From NCBI GenBank assembly GCA_020632795.1, contig JACKEV010000008.1:496001-560000 (forward strand): DNA of 64,000 nt, read 5' to 3'. Below, piece after piece: positions 45,080 to 54,215 of this stretch (its first letter is position 1; every line of letters begins with the position of its first letter). The position numbers and the translations under genes are program-made. The stretch comes from Alphaproteobacteria bacterium (lineage in GTDB: Bacteria > Myxococcota_A > UBA796 > CAJQPC01). Below the pieces are notes generated by a model. That model had not been told where the DNA came from. It ran no database searches and saw only the letters and a program-made list of their open reading frames with translations.

Positions 45080-45556
45080 TCAAGCGGGCGTCAGGCCGTG
45101 GTCTTCGACGATCTGACTGAGCAATCGGCGGCAGCATCGGTCCACGATGCGGTAGACCTCGGCGAAGCCGTCTGCGCCCCCGCCCCACGGGTCCGGGACG
45201 TCGGGGGCGCCGCCCGGCTGCGGTTCGAACTCCCGGAGGCGCCACACCCGCTTGTCGCCGGCCACGGCCCGGACGTGCCGCTCGTTGCTGCGGTCCATGC
45301 AGATCAGGTAGTCGAAGCGCTCGACATCGGGGGGGAGGAGCTGGCGGGCGCGCTGGTGCCGGATGTCGACGCCGTGCGCCAGGGCGACGCGCACGCTGCC
45401 CGGGTCGGGGGACTCGCCGACGTGGTAGCGGCTGGTGCCGCAGGAGTCGACCTGGATGGGCAGCCCCTCCGCCTCGACCAGCGCGGCGAAGACCCCCTCC
45501 GCCAGAGGGGAGCGGCAGATGTTGCCCAGGCAGATGAACAGGACGGAGACGGCCAT
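45080..45556 (-). CDS. Low-molecular-weight protein tyrosine phosphatase
   Basis: 158 residues from ATG 45556; a GTG five codons earlier (45571) overlaps the upstream gene's stop in a GTGA arrangement and is a real alternative. The active-site loop CLGNICRSP (C-x5-R-S) is at the N-terminus and the general acid motif DPWGGG near residue 125, both intact, and the length is normal for the family. These enzymes dephosphorylate phosphotyrosine, often on BY-kinases of polysaccharide export, or phosphoarginine. No partner kinase is adjacent; the gene lies 11 bases downstream of the beta-helix surface protein on the same strand. Confidence 0.93.
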   Translation of the reverse strand: MAVSVLFICLGNICRSPLAEGVFAALVEAEGLPIQVDSCGTSRYHVGESPDPGSVRVALAHGVDIRHQRARQLLPPDVERFDYLICMDRSNERHVRAVAGDKRVWRLREFEPQPGGAPDVPDPWGGGADGFAEVYRIVDRCCRRLLSQIVEDHGLTPA

Positions 45557-45567
45557 GCGGCCCTGTA

Positions 45568-47811
45568 TCACGCCCTGCGACGTCGGCGCACCAGGAGCGC
45601 GGCCAGCGCGAGCGCCGCCCAGGGGCCCGGGGGCGGCGACCCGCTGGCGCAGCCGGCGCAGCCACCGGAGGTGGAGCCGTTGAGCGCCTTGCCGTCGCAG
45701 TCCTCGTCGAGGTCGTTGAGGGGGACCTCCTCGGCGTCCGGGTTCACCGCGCCGTCGGCGTCGTCGCAGTCCACCTCGGACTTGAAGCCGTCGCCGTCGA
45801 GGTCGTCATCGACGGTGCTCTCATCGCAGTCGTCGTCTACGCCGTTGTAGGGCACCTCGTCCAGCCCGGGGGAGCGCGCGGCGTCGCCGTCGTCGCAGTC
45901 GTCGGCGTGGCCGTAGCCGTCATGGTCCAGGTCGTCGTCGGGGGTGCTGTCGTCGCAGTCGTCGTCGATGAAGTTGTAGACGATCTCCTCAGCGCCCGGA
46001 TTCACCGCGGGGTCGTCGTCGTTGCAGTCCTCGTCGTAGACGTAGCCGTCCTCGTCGCTGTCCGGGAAGCTCGCGTCCGGGCCGCCGAAGGCGCCGATGT
46101 CCGCGCGGGTGCCGTCGGGGTCGTTGAACGCCGCAGCGGGGTTGCCCGCGTCGATCGCCGGGGAGCCCTCGTCCAGCAGGGGGTACGCCGCGCAGCCCTC
46201 GCCCCGGGACAGGTAGCCGGAGAAGAAGAGCGGGTCCTGGTCGAGCACGTCGACGCTCGCGTCGGGCTGGCCCTCCAGACCATCCACCGCCTGCCCCAGG
46301 TCGAAGAAGAGGTTGTACATCTCCGGCGTGCCCTCGGCGTTGGTGTCCGAGGCGAGCACCCCCGTGCCGGTGGAGCGGGAGAAGATGGTGTTGTGCAGCG
46401 CGAGGTTGGCGAGATCGACCTGCAGCAGCGCGGCGACCTCGCTGTCGTCGAAGGTGTTCTGGGCCGCGTAGAGGGTGCCGTACTCGAACAGCACCGCTGA
46501 GCCAGCCAAGGCGTTGAGGCTGTTGAACACGCCGTTGGTGAGGGTCAGCTCCTGGACGTTGTTCGCCCGCAGCCCCAGCCCCGGGGTCTCCCGCGGGCCG
46601 GAGCCCCCGCAGACGTGGACGTGCTGGAGGATCGCGCTGTACACGTTGTGCAGGTAGATCGCGCCGGACTCACCCCCGGACTCGAACCCGGCGACCCGGA
46701 TCCAGTCGGCGGTGACCTCCCGGGCGTTCCAGACCTTGAGGAAGGCCCCGCTCAGCCCGGCCACGCCCTCGGCGCCGAGCCGCTGCAGCTCGACGATCAT
46801 GCCCTCGGCGTAGATGGCGCCCCCGTAGCCGCTGTCCAACGACACCGAGGTGTCGACGAACTCGGTGCGACGCACCTCCAGCCGCCGCTCGCTGTAGGCG
46901 GTCTCCGACTCCGCGAAGATCGCCCCCCCCCAGGTCGTGCCGCGGGTCCCGGTGAAGGTGCTGTCGGCGATGACGACGTCGGCGTTCTGCACGAAGATCG
47001 AGCCCGCGCCCCAGGGCAGCTCGCTGTCGGGCAGCGAGGGGTCGCCCACGAACGTGGACTCGCTGACCTGGAGGGTGGTGACGCCCTGGGCGTCGATGTC
47101 GGGGGCGGCCCGGCCGCCGGACTCGTTGTAGGCGAAGGTCGTGCCGCTGACGATGAGGTCGACGTCGAGGCCGTTGCGGGCCTGCGCGACGACGCCGCCG
47201 GCCTCGTTGCTGACGACCGCGCTGCTGTAGAGGGTGAGGGCGCTGTCGACCGCGCGCGACTCCACGGTGATCGCCGGGGCCGAGGTGAGGGCCTCGATGG
47301 TGGTGTCGGTGAGGGTCAGCGTGCCGTTCATGATCGACACCGCGCTGCCCCCGGCGTCTCCGAAGAACACCCGGTCAGCGGAGTGATCGCCGCGAAGCAC
47401 CAGCAGCCCCGCGTCGAGGGTGTCGAACTGGCCGTCGCCGTCGTAGTCGTCGTAGCTCCCGTCGTAGTCGAAGTCCCCCCAGGCGCTGCAGGTGTCGGTG
47501 ATGCGGAGGTTCTCCAGGTGGACGGGGCTGGAGAGGTTGAGGAGCAGCCCGGGGACCTCCACCGGCTCCCCGACCGCCTCGTCTCCGATGAGGGTCACCC
47601 CGACGGGCAGGCCGTAGCAGGAGTAGGCGTCGTCCGCGGTCAGGTGCCGGGTGAGGATGACGGTGCCGCCCTCGCCAGCGGCGTAGACCGCGTCGTTCAG
47701 CTCCTGGAAGTCGCTGCCCGGGTACTCGACGGTCTGCGAGGCCGCTGCAGGCCCGGTCACCGCCAACCCCAGGAGCGTGAGGGCCGTCCGGGCCCGTGCG
47801 GTCTCGCGCAT
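45568..47811 (-). CDS. Parallel beta-helix surface protein with Asp-rich repeats and MYXO-CTERM-like tail (paralogue 1)
   Basis: 747 residues from ATG 47811 (GGAGAG upstream). Sec signal peptide ending TGPAAAS. Residues 30-540 are a right-handed beta-helix pattern (ELNDAVYAAGEGGTVILTRHL, GVTLIGDEAVGEPVEV, then many short strand turns). A choice-of-anchor-Q-like module follows (LDEGSPAIDAGNPAAAFNDPDG, RADIGAFGG), then three Asp-rich repeats with NPGAEEI and DDDCDD. The C-terminus is GGCAGCASG, a helix, and RRRRRA, a myxobacterial sorting tail. Paralogue of the next gene upstream. A spaced inverted repeat GCATGCC/GGCATGC (47836-47861) lies between the two genes. Confidence 0.88.
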   Translation of the reverse strand: MRETARARTALTLLGLAVTGPAAASQTVEYPGSDFQELNDAVYAAGEGGTVILTRHLTADDAYSCYGLPVGVTLIGDEAVGEPVEVPGLLLNLSSPVHLENLRITDTCSAWGDFDYDGSYDDYDGDGQFDTLDAGLLVLRGDHSADRVFFGDAGGSAVSIMNGTLTLTDTTIEALTSAPAITVESRAVDSALTLYSSAVVSNEAGGVVAQARNGLDVDLIVSGTTFAYNESGGRAAPDIDAQGVTTLQVSESTFVGDPSLPDSELPWGAGSIFVQNADVVIADSTFTGTRGTTWGGAIFAESETAYSERRLEVRRTEFVDTSVSLDSGYGGAIYAEGMIVELQRLGAEGVAGLSGAFLKVWNAREVTADWIRVAGFESGGESGAIYLHNVYSAILQHVHVCGGSGPRETPGLGLRANNVQELTLTNGVFNSLNALAGSAVLFEYGTLYAAQNTFDDSEVAALLQVDLANLALHNTIFSRSTGTGVLASDTNAEGTPEMYNLFFDLGQAVDGLEGQPDASVDVLDQDPLFFSGYLSRGEGCAAYPLLDEGSPAIDAGNPAAAFNDPDGTRADIGAFGGPDASFPDSDEDGYVYDEDCNDDDPAVNPGAEEIVYNFIDDDCDDSTPDDDLDHDGYGHADDCDDGDAARSPGLDEVPYNGVDDDCDESTVDDDLDGDGFKSEVDCDDADGAVNPDAEEVPLNDLDEDCDGKALNGSTSGGCAGCASGSPPPGPWAALALAALLVRRRRRA

Positions 47812-47873
47812 CGGCTGCTCTCTCTCCTGATACCAGCATGCCTCGTCGCCCCAAGGCATGCAAGGCTTGGAGA

Positions 47874-49970
47874 TCAGGAGCGTCGGCGCCTGACCAGGAG
47901 CAGCGCGAGCAGGGCGGCCGGCCCGCCAGCGGGGCCGCCGACGGGGCCGCCGCCGCAGCCCTGGCATCCGCCGATGGCGTCGCCTCCCAGCGCGACGCCG
48001 TCGCAGTCCTCGTCCACGTCGTTGAACGCGACCTCGACGGCCCCCGGGTGGATGGTGGGCTGGGTGTCGTCGCAGTCGTCGTCCGCGATGCCCCAGCCGT
48101 CGCCGTCGGCGTCGTCGTCCGGGGTGCCGTCGTCGCAGTCGTCGTCGACCCCGTTGAAGGGGATCTCCTCGGCGCCGGGGTGGATCTCGGCGTCCTGGTC
48201 GTCGCAGTCCCCGTCGCCCCAGGCGTACCCGTCGCCGTCGAAGTCGGGCAGCGAGGCGTCGGAGCCGCCGTAGGCCCCGATGTCGTTGCGCGTGCCGTCG
48301 GGGTCGTTGTACCGCTCCCGGGGGTCCCCCGCGTCGATGGCCGGGGAGCCCTCGGCCAGGACAGGGTAGACGCCGCAGCCCGCTTCCGCGCTGAGGTAGG
48401 CGTCCACGAAGCGGGGCTCGGGGCCGAGGACGTCGTTCTCATCGGGCCAGTCGGGCAGGCCGTGCACCTCCACCGCGACGTCGTGGTAGAGGTTGTACAT
48501 GCTGCCGCCGTTGGCCAGGGTGGCCTCGATGAGCGTGACGGCGGTGGCGTCCGGGGCGTTGGAGAACAGCGTGTTGAGCAGGGTCAGCCGGACCTGGTTG
48601 CCCGTCAGGTAGCTGGCCACGTCGCTGGCGTCGAAGGTGTTGTTGACCACCACCGCCGCGCCCTTGTACAGGTCGACCGCGCTGCTGTCCGGGCCGTCGA
48701 GGGCGTGGAAGACGTTGTTGTGCAGCCGCACGATGCTGCTGTCGTCAGCGCGCAGCCCCAGGCCGTAGGTCTGACTCAGCGCGACGCCGCCGCACAGCTC
48801 GCTGTGGGCGATCGAGGCGTCGGCCACGTAGTGCAGCCAGATCGCGCCGGCGTCACCGTCCGCCTCGTAGCCGTGGACCTGGACCCACTCCATCGTGAGC
48901 GCCGGCAGGGAGCCCGCCTTGAGGAACGACCCGCCTGGCGCGGAGACATCCTCGGCGTAGACCTGACGGAGGTCGGCGCTCACGCTCTCGAGGTAGAGGG
49001 CGCCGCCGTGGCCGCTCCATGTGCCGACGTCCTGGAAGTCGGTCCGTTGGATCGAGACGCTGTGGTACTGGTCCCACTCGTAGGCCGCGCCCGCGTAGAC
49101 CGCGCCCGCGAAGCCCCGGGAGGTGATGCCCCGGAACGCGCTGTCGGTGATCTCCGTGTCGGTGTCCATCGCCATGATGGAGCCCGCCCCCCAGGCGTCG
49201 CCGGTGGCCGGGCTCTCCGAGCCCAGGAACAGCGAGCCCGTGATCGAGAGCGAGGTCGCGCCGTAGACCTCGACGTCCGCGGCGCCGGAGTAGCCGGGCA
49301 GGTTCTCCTCGAAGGTCGCGCCCGAGATGCTGAGGTCGGCGGCCACCCCGGACTCCAGGTAGCTGCCCGCGAAGCGGACGGCGCCCTGGGTGTTCCCGAA
49401 GAAGTGGCCGCCCACGATCTCCAGGCTCGTGTCCCGGTCGCCGGCGGTGACGTGGATCGCCGGGAGGGTGTAGACGCCGGACAGCGTGGCGTCCTCAAGG
49501 GTGAGGGCGGCGCCGTGGAGGCGGATGGCGCTGTCGGTGGGGCCATCGATCAGCAGGCCGATGGCGGTGTGCGTGCCCCGGGTGATCACCAGATCGGCGT
49601 CCAGGGAGTCGGGGGAGCCGTTGTTGTCCAGGTCGTCGGCCCGGCCGTCGCCGTCCTCATCGACGGTGAGGGAGCAGACGCCGCGGAGCTGGAGGTTCTG
49701 CAGGGTGACCGGGCTGTCGATGCTGATGCGGATGCCCTGGATCTTCACCGGCTCGCCCACGGCCTCGTCCCCGATGAGGGTCACGCCGTTGTCGACCTCC
49801 ACGCAGCCGCCCTCGGGCAGGTGCTCGGTGACGATGACCGTGCCACCCTCGCCCGCCGCGTGGATGGCCTCCCGGAGGCCGGCGTAGGCCATGCCATCGG
49901 GGAACGTCACGGTGGACTGCGCGGCGGCAGGGCTGGCATATACCAGCGCGAGGGTCAGGATCCCTGGCAC
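47874..49970 (-). CDS. Parallel beta-helix surface protein with Asp-rich repeats and MYXO-CTERM-like tail (paralogue 2)
   Basis: 698 residues. The start is placed at GTG 49970, which has GGAG six bases upstream and gives a clean signal peptide (MPGILTLALVYASPAAAQ); the ATG at 50000 has no ribosome site. Same plan as the downstream paralogue: AGEGGTVIVTEHL and GVTLIGDEAVGEPVKI, a long beta-helix, the anchor-Q module (LAEGSPAIDAGDP, NDIGAYGG), two Asp-rich units and a C-terminal GGCQGCGGG, hydrophobic helix, RRRRS. The pair arose by tandem duplication. An 11-bp inverted repeat upstream may be its operator. Confidence 0.88.
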   Translation of the reverse strand: MPGILTLALVYASPAAAQSTVTFPDGMAYAGLREAIHAAGEGGTVIVTEHLPEGGCVEVDNGVTLIGDEAVGEPVKIQGIRISIDSPVTLQNLQLRGVCSLTVDEDGDGRADDLDNNGSPDSLDADLVITRGTHTAIGLLIDGPTDSAIRLHGAALTLEDATLSGVYTLPAIHVTAGDRDTSLEIVGGHFFGNTQGAVRFAGSYLESGVAADLSISGATFEENLPGYSGAADVEVYGATSLSITGSLFLGSESPATGDAWGAGSIMAMDTDTEITDSAFRGITSRGFAGAVYAGAAYEWDQYHSVSIQRTDFQDVGTWSGHGGALYLESVSADLRQVYAEDVSAPGGSFLKAGSLPALTMEWVQVHGYEADGDAGAIWLHYVADASIAHSELCGGVALSQTYGLGLRADDSSIVRLHNNVFHALDGPDSSAVDLYKGAAVVVNNTFDASDVASYLTGNQVRLTLLNTLFSNAPDATAVTLIEATLANGGSMYNLYHDVAVEVHGLPDWPDENDVLGPEPRFVDAYLSAEAGCGVYPVLAEGSPAIDAGDPRERYNDPDGTRNDIGAYGGSDASLPDFDGDGYAWGDGDCDDQDAEIHPGAEEIPFNGVDDDCDDGTPDDDADGDGWGIADDDCDDTQPTIHPGAVEVAFNDVDEDCDGVALGGDAIGGCQGCGGGPVGGPAGGPAALLALLLVRRRRS

Positions 49971-50057
49971 GTTCGGCTCCAGGAGGTGCAGCCTCAACAT
50001 GCCCGTGCGGTGGCGGCGTCGCAACCGCGCGCGGCTCTCGTGGGCTTATGCAGCGAC

Positions 50058-50086
50058 TTGATTCATTCCAGAATCGAATGAATCAA
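50058..50086. promoter_or_regulatory. 11-bp perfect inverted repeat, probable operator in divergent promoter region
   Basis: TTGATTCATTC (50058-50068) and GAATGAATCAA (50076-50086) are perfect inverted copies with a 7-base spacer. They lie between the divergent beta-helix protein gene (start 49970) and the dehydrogenase gene (start 50155). AT-rich against the GC-rich background, as expected for a binding site. Confidence 0.55.
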
Positions 50087-50154
50087 AGTCCCATGCTGAC
50101 GTGGCGCGATGAAGCGCCCCTGGTGAAGATGGAGGGGCATACCAGGAGGACCTG

Positions 50155-51015
50155 ATGGACTCGATCGCCTTCCTCGGCCTGGGCGCCATGGGCGTCCGCA
50201 TGGCCGGCCGGCTGCTGGACGCTGGCTTCCCGCTGACGGTCTGGAACCGCTCCCCGGCGGGGGACGACCTCGTCGCGCGGGGTGCCCGCCGGGCGGGGAC
50301 CCCGGCGGAGGCCGCGCGGGGTGCTGCGCTGGTCATCAGCATGGTGTCGGACGACGCCGCCTCCGAGGCGGTCTGGGACACCCCGGGCGCGGGCGCGCTG
50401 GAGGGCCTGGACGCGGGGGCCCTGGCGATGGTGTCCAGCACGCTGACCCCGGCGCGGGTCCGCGCTCTGGCAGCGAAGGTCGAGGCCCGCGGGGCGCAAT
50501 TCCTGGACGCGCCGGTCTCCGGGAGCCTGCCCCAGGCCGAGGGCGGCGCGCTGATCTACCTGCTGGGCGGCGACGCGGCGGTGGTGGCGCGGGCCCGGCC
50601 GGCGCTGGACGTCCTGGGGCAGGCGGCTCACCTCTGCGGCCCCGTCGGGGCGGGCGCGACGGTGAAGCTGGCGGTCAACGGGCTGCTGGCCATCCAGATC
50701 GCTGGCTTGGGCGAGGCGCTGGGCGCGCTGGCGGCTGCGCGCCTGGATCCCGCCGCGTCCCTGGCGATCCTGAGCGCCACCCCGGTGATGAGCCCGGCGA
50801 TGACGCTGATGGGGGGGCTGATGGTCCGCGGCGACCACGCCCCCCGCTTCCCGGTGACCCTGGTGGAGAAGGACGTGCGCTACGCCATCACCCAGGCGGC
50901 GTCGGTGGGGGCCGCGCTGCCCCTGCACGAGGCGGCCCGCGCGGTGTACGCCCGCGCCGAGGCGGCCGGCCACGGCGCCGAAAACCTCACCGCGGTGCGG
51001 CTGCTCTACCGGTAG
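50155..51015 (+). CDS. NAD(P)-dependent beta-hydroxyacid dehydrogenase (3-hydroxyisobutyrate dehydrogenase family)
   Basis: 286 residues from ATG 50155 with AGGAGG upstream. Rossmann motif GLGAMGVRMA at residue 8, NRS at the adenosine ribose site (suggesting NADP), the substrate motif DAPVSGSLPQAEGG, and the catalytic Lys in GAGATVKLAVNG. Length is normal. Family members oxidise 3-hydroxyisobutyrate, tartronate semialdehyde or succinic semialdehyde-type substrates; the exact one cannot be read from the sequence. No pathway neighbours. Confidence 0.93.
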   Translation: MDSIAFLGLGAMGVRMAGRLLDAGFPLTVWNRSPAGDDLVARGARRAGTPAEAARGAALVISMVSDDAASEAVWDTPGAGALEGLDAGALAMVSSTLTPARVRALAAKVEARGAQFLDAPVSGSLPQAEGGALIYLLGGDAAVVARARPALDVLGQAAHLCGPVGAGATVKLAVNGLLAIQIAGLGEALGALAAARLDPAASLAILSATPVMSPAMTLMGGLMVRGDHAPRFPVTLVEKDVRYAITQAASVGAALPLHEAARAVYARAEAAGHGAENLTAVRLLYR

Positions 51016-51583
51016 GAGCGAGTAGGGTATGGATGTCTTCAGGAGGACGGCCGAAGGGCCCGCTGTTCATGCCTCCCCGAACAGGGGCTCGTCCGCTCAC
51101 GGACTCGCTGGAGGGTCATTGGCGGGCGCGAATGTTGGCGTGGAGGGGGCGCGTCCAGCGCCCTGAAGAGGTCATTGGACATCTCCTACATCAAGGTATG
51201 ACCCCCCGCCAACATCCTGATCCGATCCAGTGCATGAGCCACAGGCAGCACCGTTACACCTGGAATCCCAACCAGACGCTCCAATCCTGAGAGCTGCCGG
51301 ATGGCTGCCAAGGGTGGCTGACAGCATTCCTACAACGGCCGACTCGCCGTCGATAGCGCACACCAGAATCCTCTTCAGATTCAGGCCGAAGCCAGCACTG
51401 GCGCAGACAAGAGCATCTCCAGGGCGCTGGACGCGCCCCCTCCACGCCGACGCTGGGGCCTGCCATGAAGCCTCCAGCGAGTCCGTGAGCGGACGAGCCC
51501 CTGTTCGGGGAGGCGGTGACGATCGGAGTCTTCGACGGCCTCGTCTGATACAGGTCTACGCCCGACGGCCTTCGAGTCCCGGC
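51016..51583. other. Intergenic region dominated by an inverted-repeat element
   Basis: No gene is supported. Most of it is the 444-bp element at 51071-51514. The flanks (51016-51070, 51515-51583) show no terminator or target-site duplication that I can see. Confidence 0.6.
51071..51514. repeat. 444-bp element with long inverted terminal repeats
   Basis: The outer 44 bases (51071-51114 and 51471-51514) are perfect inverted copies, and a second pair of 28 bases (51137-51164 and 51421-51448) is also perfect; the ~22 bases between the two blocks have diverged on each arm. The 256-base centre has lower GC and no credible gene. This is the form of a non-autonomous transposable element (MITE-like) or an invertible segment. 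Confidence 0.8.
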
Positions 51584-53245
51584 TCAGTCGACGGGCGCGG
51601 GCCCCGCGGCGAGCACCTCGGGGGGCACACCCTCCAACTTCGCGATCGCGCCCTGGAAGATGGCCGCCAGCTTGTTGGCGGCCTGGCGGTAGGCGTGGGG
51701 GTCGTCCCAGGACCGGCGGGGGTCCAGCAGGTCGGCGTCCACCCCGGGGACCCGGCGGGGGACGTTCAGCTTGAAGACAGGGTCGTACCAGAAGTTGTCG
51801 CGGGAGAGGTCGACGCGCCCGTCGCGGATGGCGTTGATGATGGCCTTGGACACCAGGATGTCCACCCGCTCGCGGCCCGGCACCGCCGGCCCCAGCCAGC
51901 CGGTGTTCACCAGCCAGATCTCCGTGCCACAGGTCCGCACCATCTCCGCGAACAGGTCCATGTACCAGATCGGCTTGAGCGGCATGAAGGGCTTGCCGAA
52001 GAAGTCCGAGAAGGTGGGCATGGGCTCGGTGACCCCCAGCTCGGTGCCCGGCATCTTGGAGGTGAAGCCGCAGGCGAAGTGGATCATGCCGCCCTCCACG
52101 CTGAGCCGGGAGACCGGCGGCAGCACGCCGAAGCCGTCGGCGGTGAGGAAGGTGACGTTGGCGGGGGCCACGGAGGCGGCGCTGGCCTTGGCGGCGGGCA
52201 CGAACTCCAGCGGGTAGCCCACCCGGCCGTTGGCGGTGATGCTGTCGTTGTCGAAGTCCACCGTGCCGTCGTCGTTCACCCACAGGTTCTCGGCGGTGGT
52301 CCCGTAGCGGATGGCGTCCCAGGTCTCGGGCTCCTTCTCGCGGCGGAGCTTGTCGGTCTTGGCGTACTGGCCGCCCTCCAGGTTGCTGACCACCTCGTCG
52401 CCGTGGCCGCCGATCTCCACGGCGATCTGGTCGTCGGCGACCGGGTGGCCGGTGTTGGAGAGGGTGGTCTTGCCCGTGCCGGAGAGCCCGGCGTGGATGG
52501 CGGACATGCCCGTGTTGCCCTCGCTGGCCCCGGCGTGCATGGTGAGCACGCCCCGCAGGGGCAGCCGGAGGTTCTGCACGCAGAAGATCGCCTTCTTGAT
52601 CTGCCCGTGGTAGGCCGTGCCGCCGATGAGGGTCAGCCGCTGGCCCAGGTGGGTGATGACGAAGGGCTCGCCGTTGGTGCCGTCGGCGGGCTCGGCCTTG
52701 ACCGAGGGGGCGTGCAGGATGGTCCAACCCGGCTCGAAGCCCACCAGATCGGCGGTGTCCGCGCGCAGGAAGATGTTGTGGGCGAACAGGGCGGAGGGGG
52801 CACGGGCGGTGACCACCCGCACGCCCAGCCGGGTGGTGGGGGTGCGCCCGCTCCAGCCGTCGACGACGTAGAGGTCACCGGCGTCGCTGAGGTGCTCGAT
52901 CACCCGCTGGTGCAGCCGCTCGAAGACCTCGGGGCCGATGGGCAGGTTGTCGAAGTCGCCCCGGGCGGGGTCACCCCAGCTCATCAGCTCGTCCAAGGCG
53001 TGTCCGTCGAACCGGATGGACGAATCATTGACGTAGAAGCTGGACTTCGCGGCCCGGCCGAAGTAGGGCGCGGTCGCCTGGTGCAGCACGCCGCTGGCGA
53101 GCACCCGGCCCTGGCCGCGCTGCACGGCGGCCTGGTAGAGCACGTCCACCGAGGGGTTGCGGTACACCAGCGCGGCGGGGCGGACGCCGTAGCGGGTGAC
53201 CAGCTCGCGGGCGTCGACGAACAGGGAGACGTCTTCCTGGATCAT
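51584..53245 (-). CDS. pckA: Phosphoenolpyruvate carboxykinase (ATP)
   Basis: 553 residues from ATG 53245 with GGGAG upstream. The family P-loop GLSGTGKTTLS, the metal-binding segment around VADDQIAVEIGG, NLEGGQYAKTDKL, and the conserved C-terminal adenine-binding stretch WLVNTGWLG identify ATP-dependent PEPCK. It converts oxaloacetate and ATP to PEP, CO2 and ADP in gluconeogenesis. The region before the P-loop (MHAGASEGNTGMSAIHA) and the N-terminal substrate loop (RTPTTRLGVRVV) differ from the E. coli-type spelling, as in a distinct PEPCK subgroup. It is preceded on the same strand, 92 bases away, by a coiled-coil gene. Confidence 0.93.
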   Translation of the reverse strand: MIQEDVSLFVDARELVTRYGVRPAALVYRNPSVDVLYQAAVQRGQGRVLASGVLHQATAPYFGRAAKSSFYVNDSSIRFDGHALDELMSWGDPARGDFDNLPIGPEVFERLHQRVIEHLSDAGDLYVVDGWSGRTPTTRLGVRVVTARAPSALFAHNIFLRADTADLVGFEPGWTILHAPSVKAEPADGTNGEPFVITHLGQRLTLIGGTAYHGQIKKAIFCVQNLRLPLRGVLTMHAGASEGNTGMSAIHAGLSGTGKTTLSNTGHPVADDQIAVEIGGHGDEVVSNLEGGQYAKTDKLRREKEPETWDAIRYGTTAENLWVNDDGTVDFDNDSITANGRVGYPLEFVPAAKASAASVAPANVTFLTADGFGVLPPVSRLSVEGGMIHFACGFTSKMPGTELGVTEPMPTFSDFFGKPFMPLKPIWYMDLFAEMVRTCGTEIWLVNTGWLGPAVPGRERVDILVSKAIINAIRDGRVDLSRDNFWYDPVFKLNVPRRVPGVDADLLDPRRSWDDPHAYRQAANKLAAIFQGAIAKLEGVPPEVLAAGPAPVD

Positions 53246-53337
53246 GGCGGGGCTCCCGGGGCAGGTCGGGACTCATAACGAGTTTTCACCCCGCCCTGCG
53301 GATCAATTCCCGTCCGATCAGGATCGTCGTCAGGTGT

Positions 53338-54108
53338 CTACTCGACCTGCGGCCAGCTCAGGTCCAGGACGGCGTTCGTGTCCAGGGCGTCGCCCCAGTG
53401 CTCGTCCGGCTTCTCCAGCGCGGCGACCTGGCGCTCCAGGGCCACGATGGTGCGGTTGGCGAAGGTCAGCCGGGTGCGGAGATCCTCGATCTCCTGGCGG
53501 GCGGCGCGCAGCTTGTACTCGGAGGCGCGGGCCTTGACCTCGGCCTCGGTGGGGGTGGCCAGGTCGATCCGCCCGTCGAGGGCGTCCTGCAGCTCGGTCA
53601 GGCGCTTGTCGGTGCGCTCCCGGTAGTCGTGGAAGCGGCGCGTGGTCAGGGCGTGGGCCTCGCGGCTCTGGTCCAGATCGGCGGTGAGCTGCTCCTTCTC
53701 CCGGGTCTGGGCGCCCAGCGCGGCGAACTGGAGACGGATGAGCTTCTTGGCCTGGCTGATGCCGGCGCGCGGGTCGCTGGGGGCGTCGTGGTCCTTGGGG
53801 GTGGCCATGCGCCCCAGGCGCAGCGCGTCGGAGGAGAGCGCGCCGTGGGCGTCGCCCAGCTCGCTGAGCTGCCCGCCGAGCAGATCGATCTGGCTCCGCA
53901 GGCGATCGCGGTCTGCGGCGATCGCCTCGGCATTCTGCTGCAACGCCGCGAGTCGCGTGTTGGCCTGGCTCCGGGTCCAGTCCAGCAGCGCCTGCTGCTC
54001 GGCTCGGAACTCGCCCACCGCGCGCCGCACCACCACGAGCATGATGGACGCGCATGCGAGTGCGCCGCCGAGCGCTGCGACGATGTGGGATATGGCCACC
54101 TGCTCCAT
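53338..54108 (-). CDS. Membrane-anchored coiled-coil protein
   Basis: 256 residues from ATG 54108, preceded by GGAGG. One N-terminal membrane helix (IVAALGGALACASIMLVVV), then almost continuous heptad-rich coiled coil (AEQQALLDWTRSQANTRL, ADRDRLRSQIDLLGGQL, RFHDYRERTDKRLTELQ, YKLRAARQEIEDLRTRL). A Ser/Pro break lies around 108-120. No enzymatic motif. The form resembles envelope spacer or RmuC/Tol-type accessory proteins, but no family is assigned. Confidence 0.8.
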   Translation of the reverse strand: MEQVAISHIVAALGGALACASIMLVVVRRAVGEFRAEQQALLDWTRSQANTRLAALQQNAEAIAADRDRLRSQIDLLGGQLSELGDAHGALSSDALRLGRMATPKDHDAPSDPRAGISQAKKLIRLQFAALGAQTREKEQLTADLDQSREAHALTTRRFHDYRERTDKRLTELQDALDGRIDLATPTEAEVKARASEYKLRAARQEIEDLRTRLTFANRTIVALERQVAALEKPDEHWGDALDTNAVLDLSWPQVE

Positions 54109-54168
54109 CCTGCCGCCTCCGACCACCGCGTCGGGCCGTCCTGGCCGGCAGTAGAGCCCTCCTGGCTC

Positions 54169-54186
54169 TATCGTTCATCAACGATA
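54169..54186. promoter_or_regulatory. Palindrome TATCGTT-N4-AACGATA, probable operator
   Basis: Perfect 7+7 inverted repeat with a 4-base spacer in the divergent region between the coiled-coil gene (start 54108) and pabB (start 54337). Strongly AT-rich relative to surroundings. Confidence 0.5.
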
Positions 54187-54215
54187 ACAGCTCTTGGACC
54201 CCGTTCATAGGGGGG

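Noticed and set aside
53025..53276. Short overlapping frame at the start of the PEP carboxykinase gene
   Set aside because: Out-of-frame shadow inside pckA.
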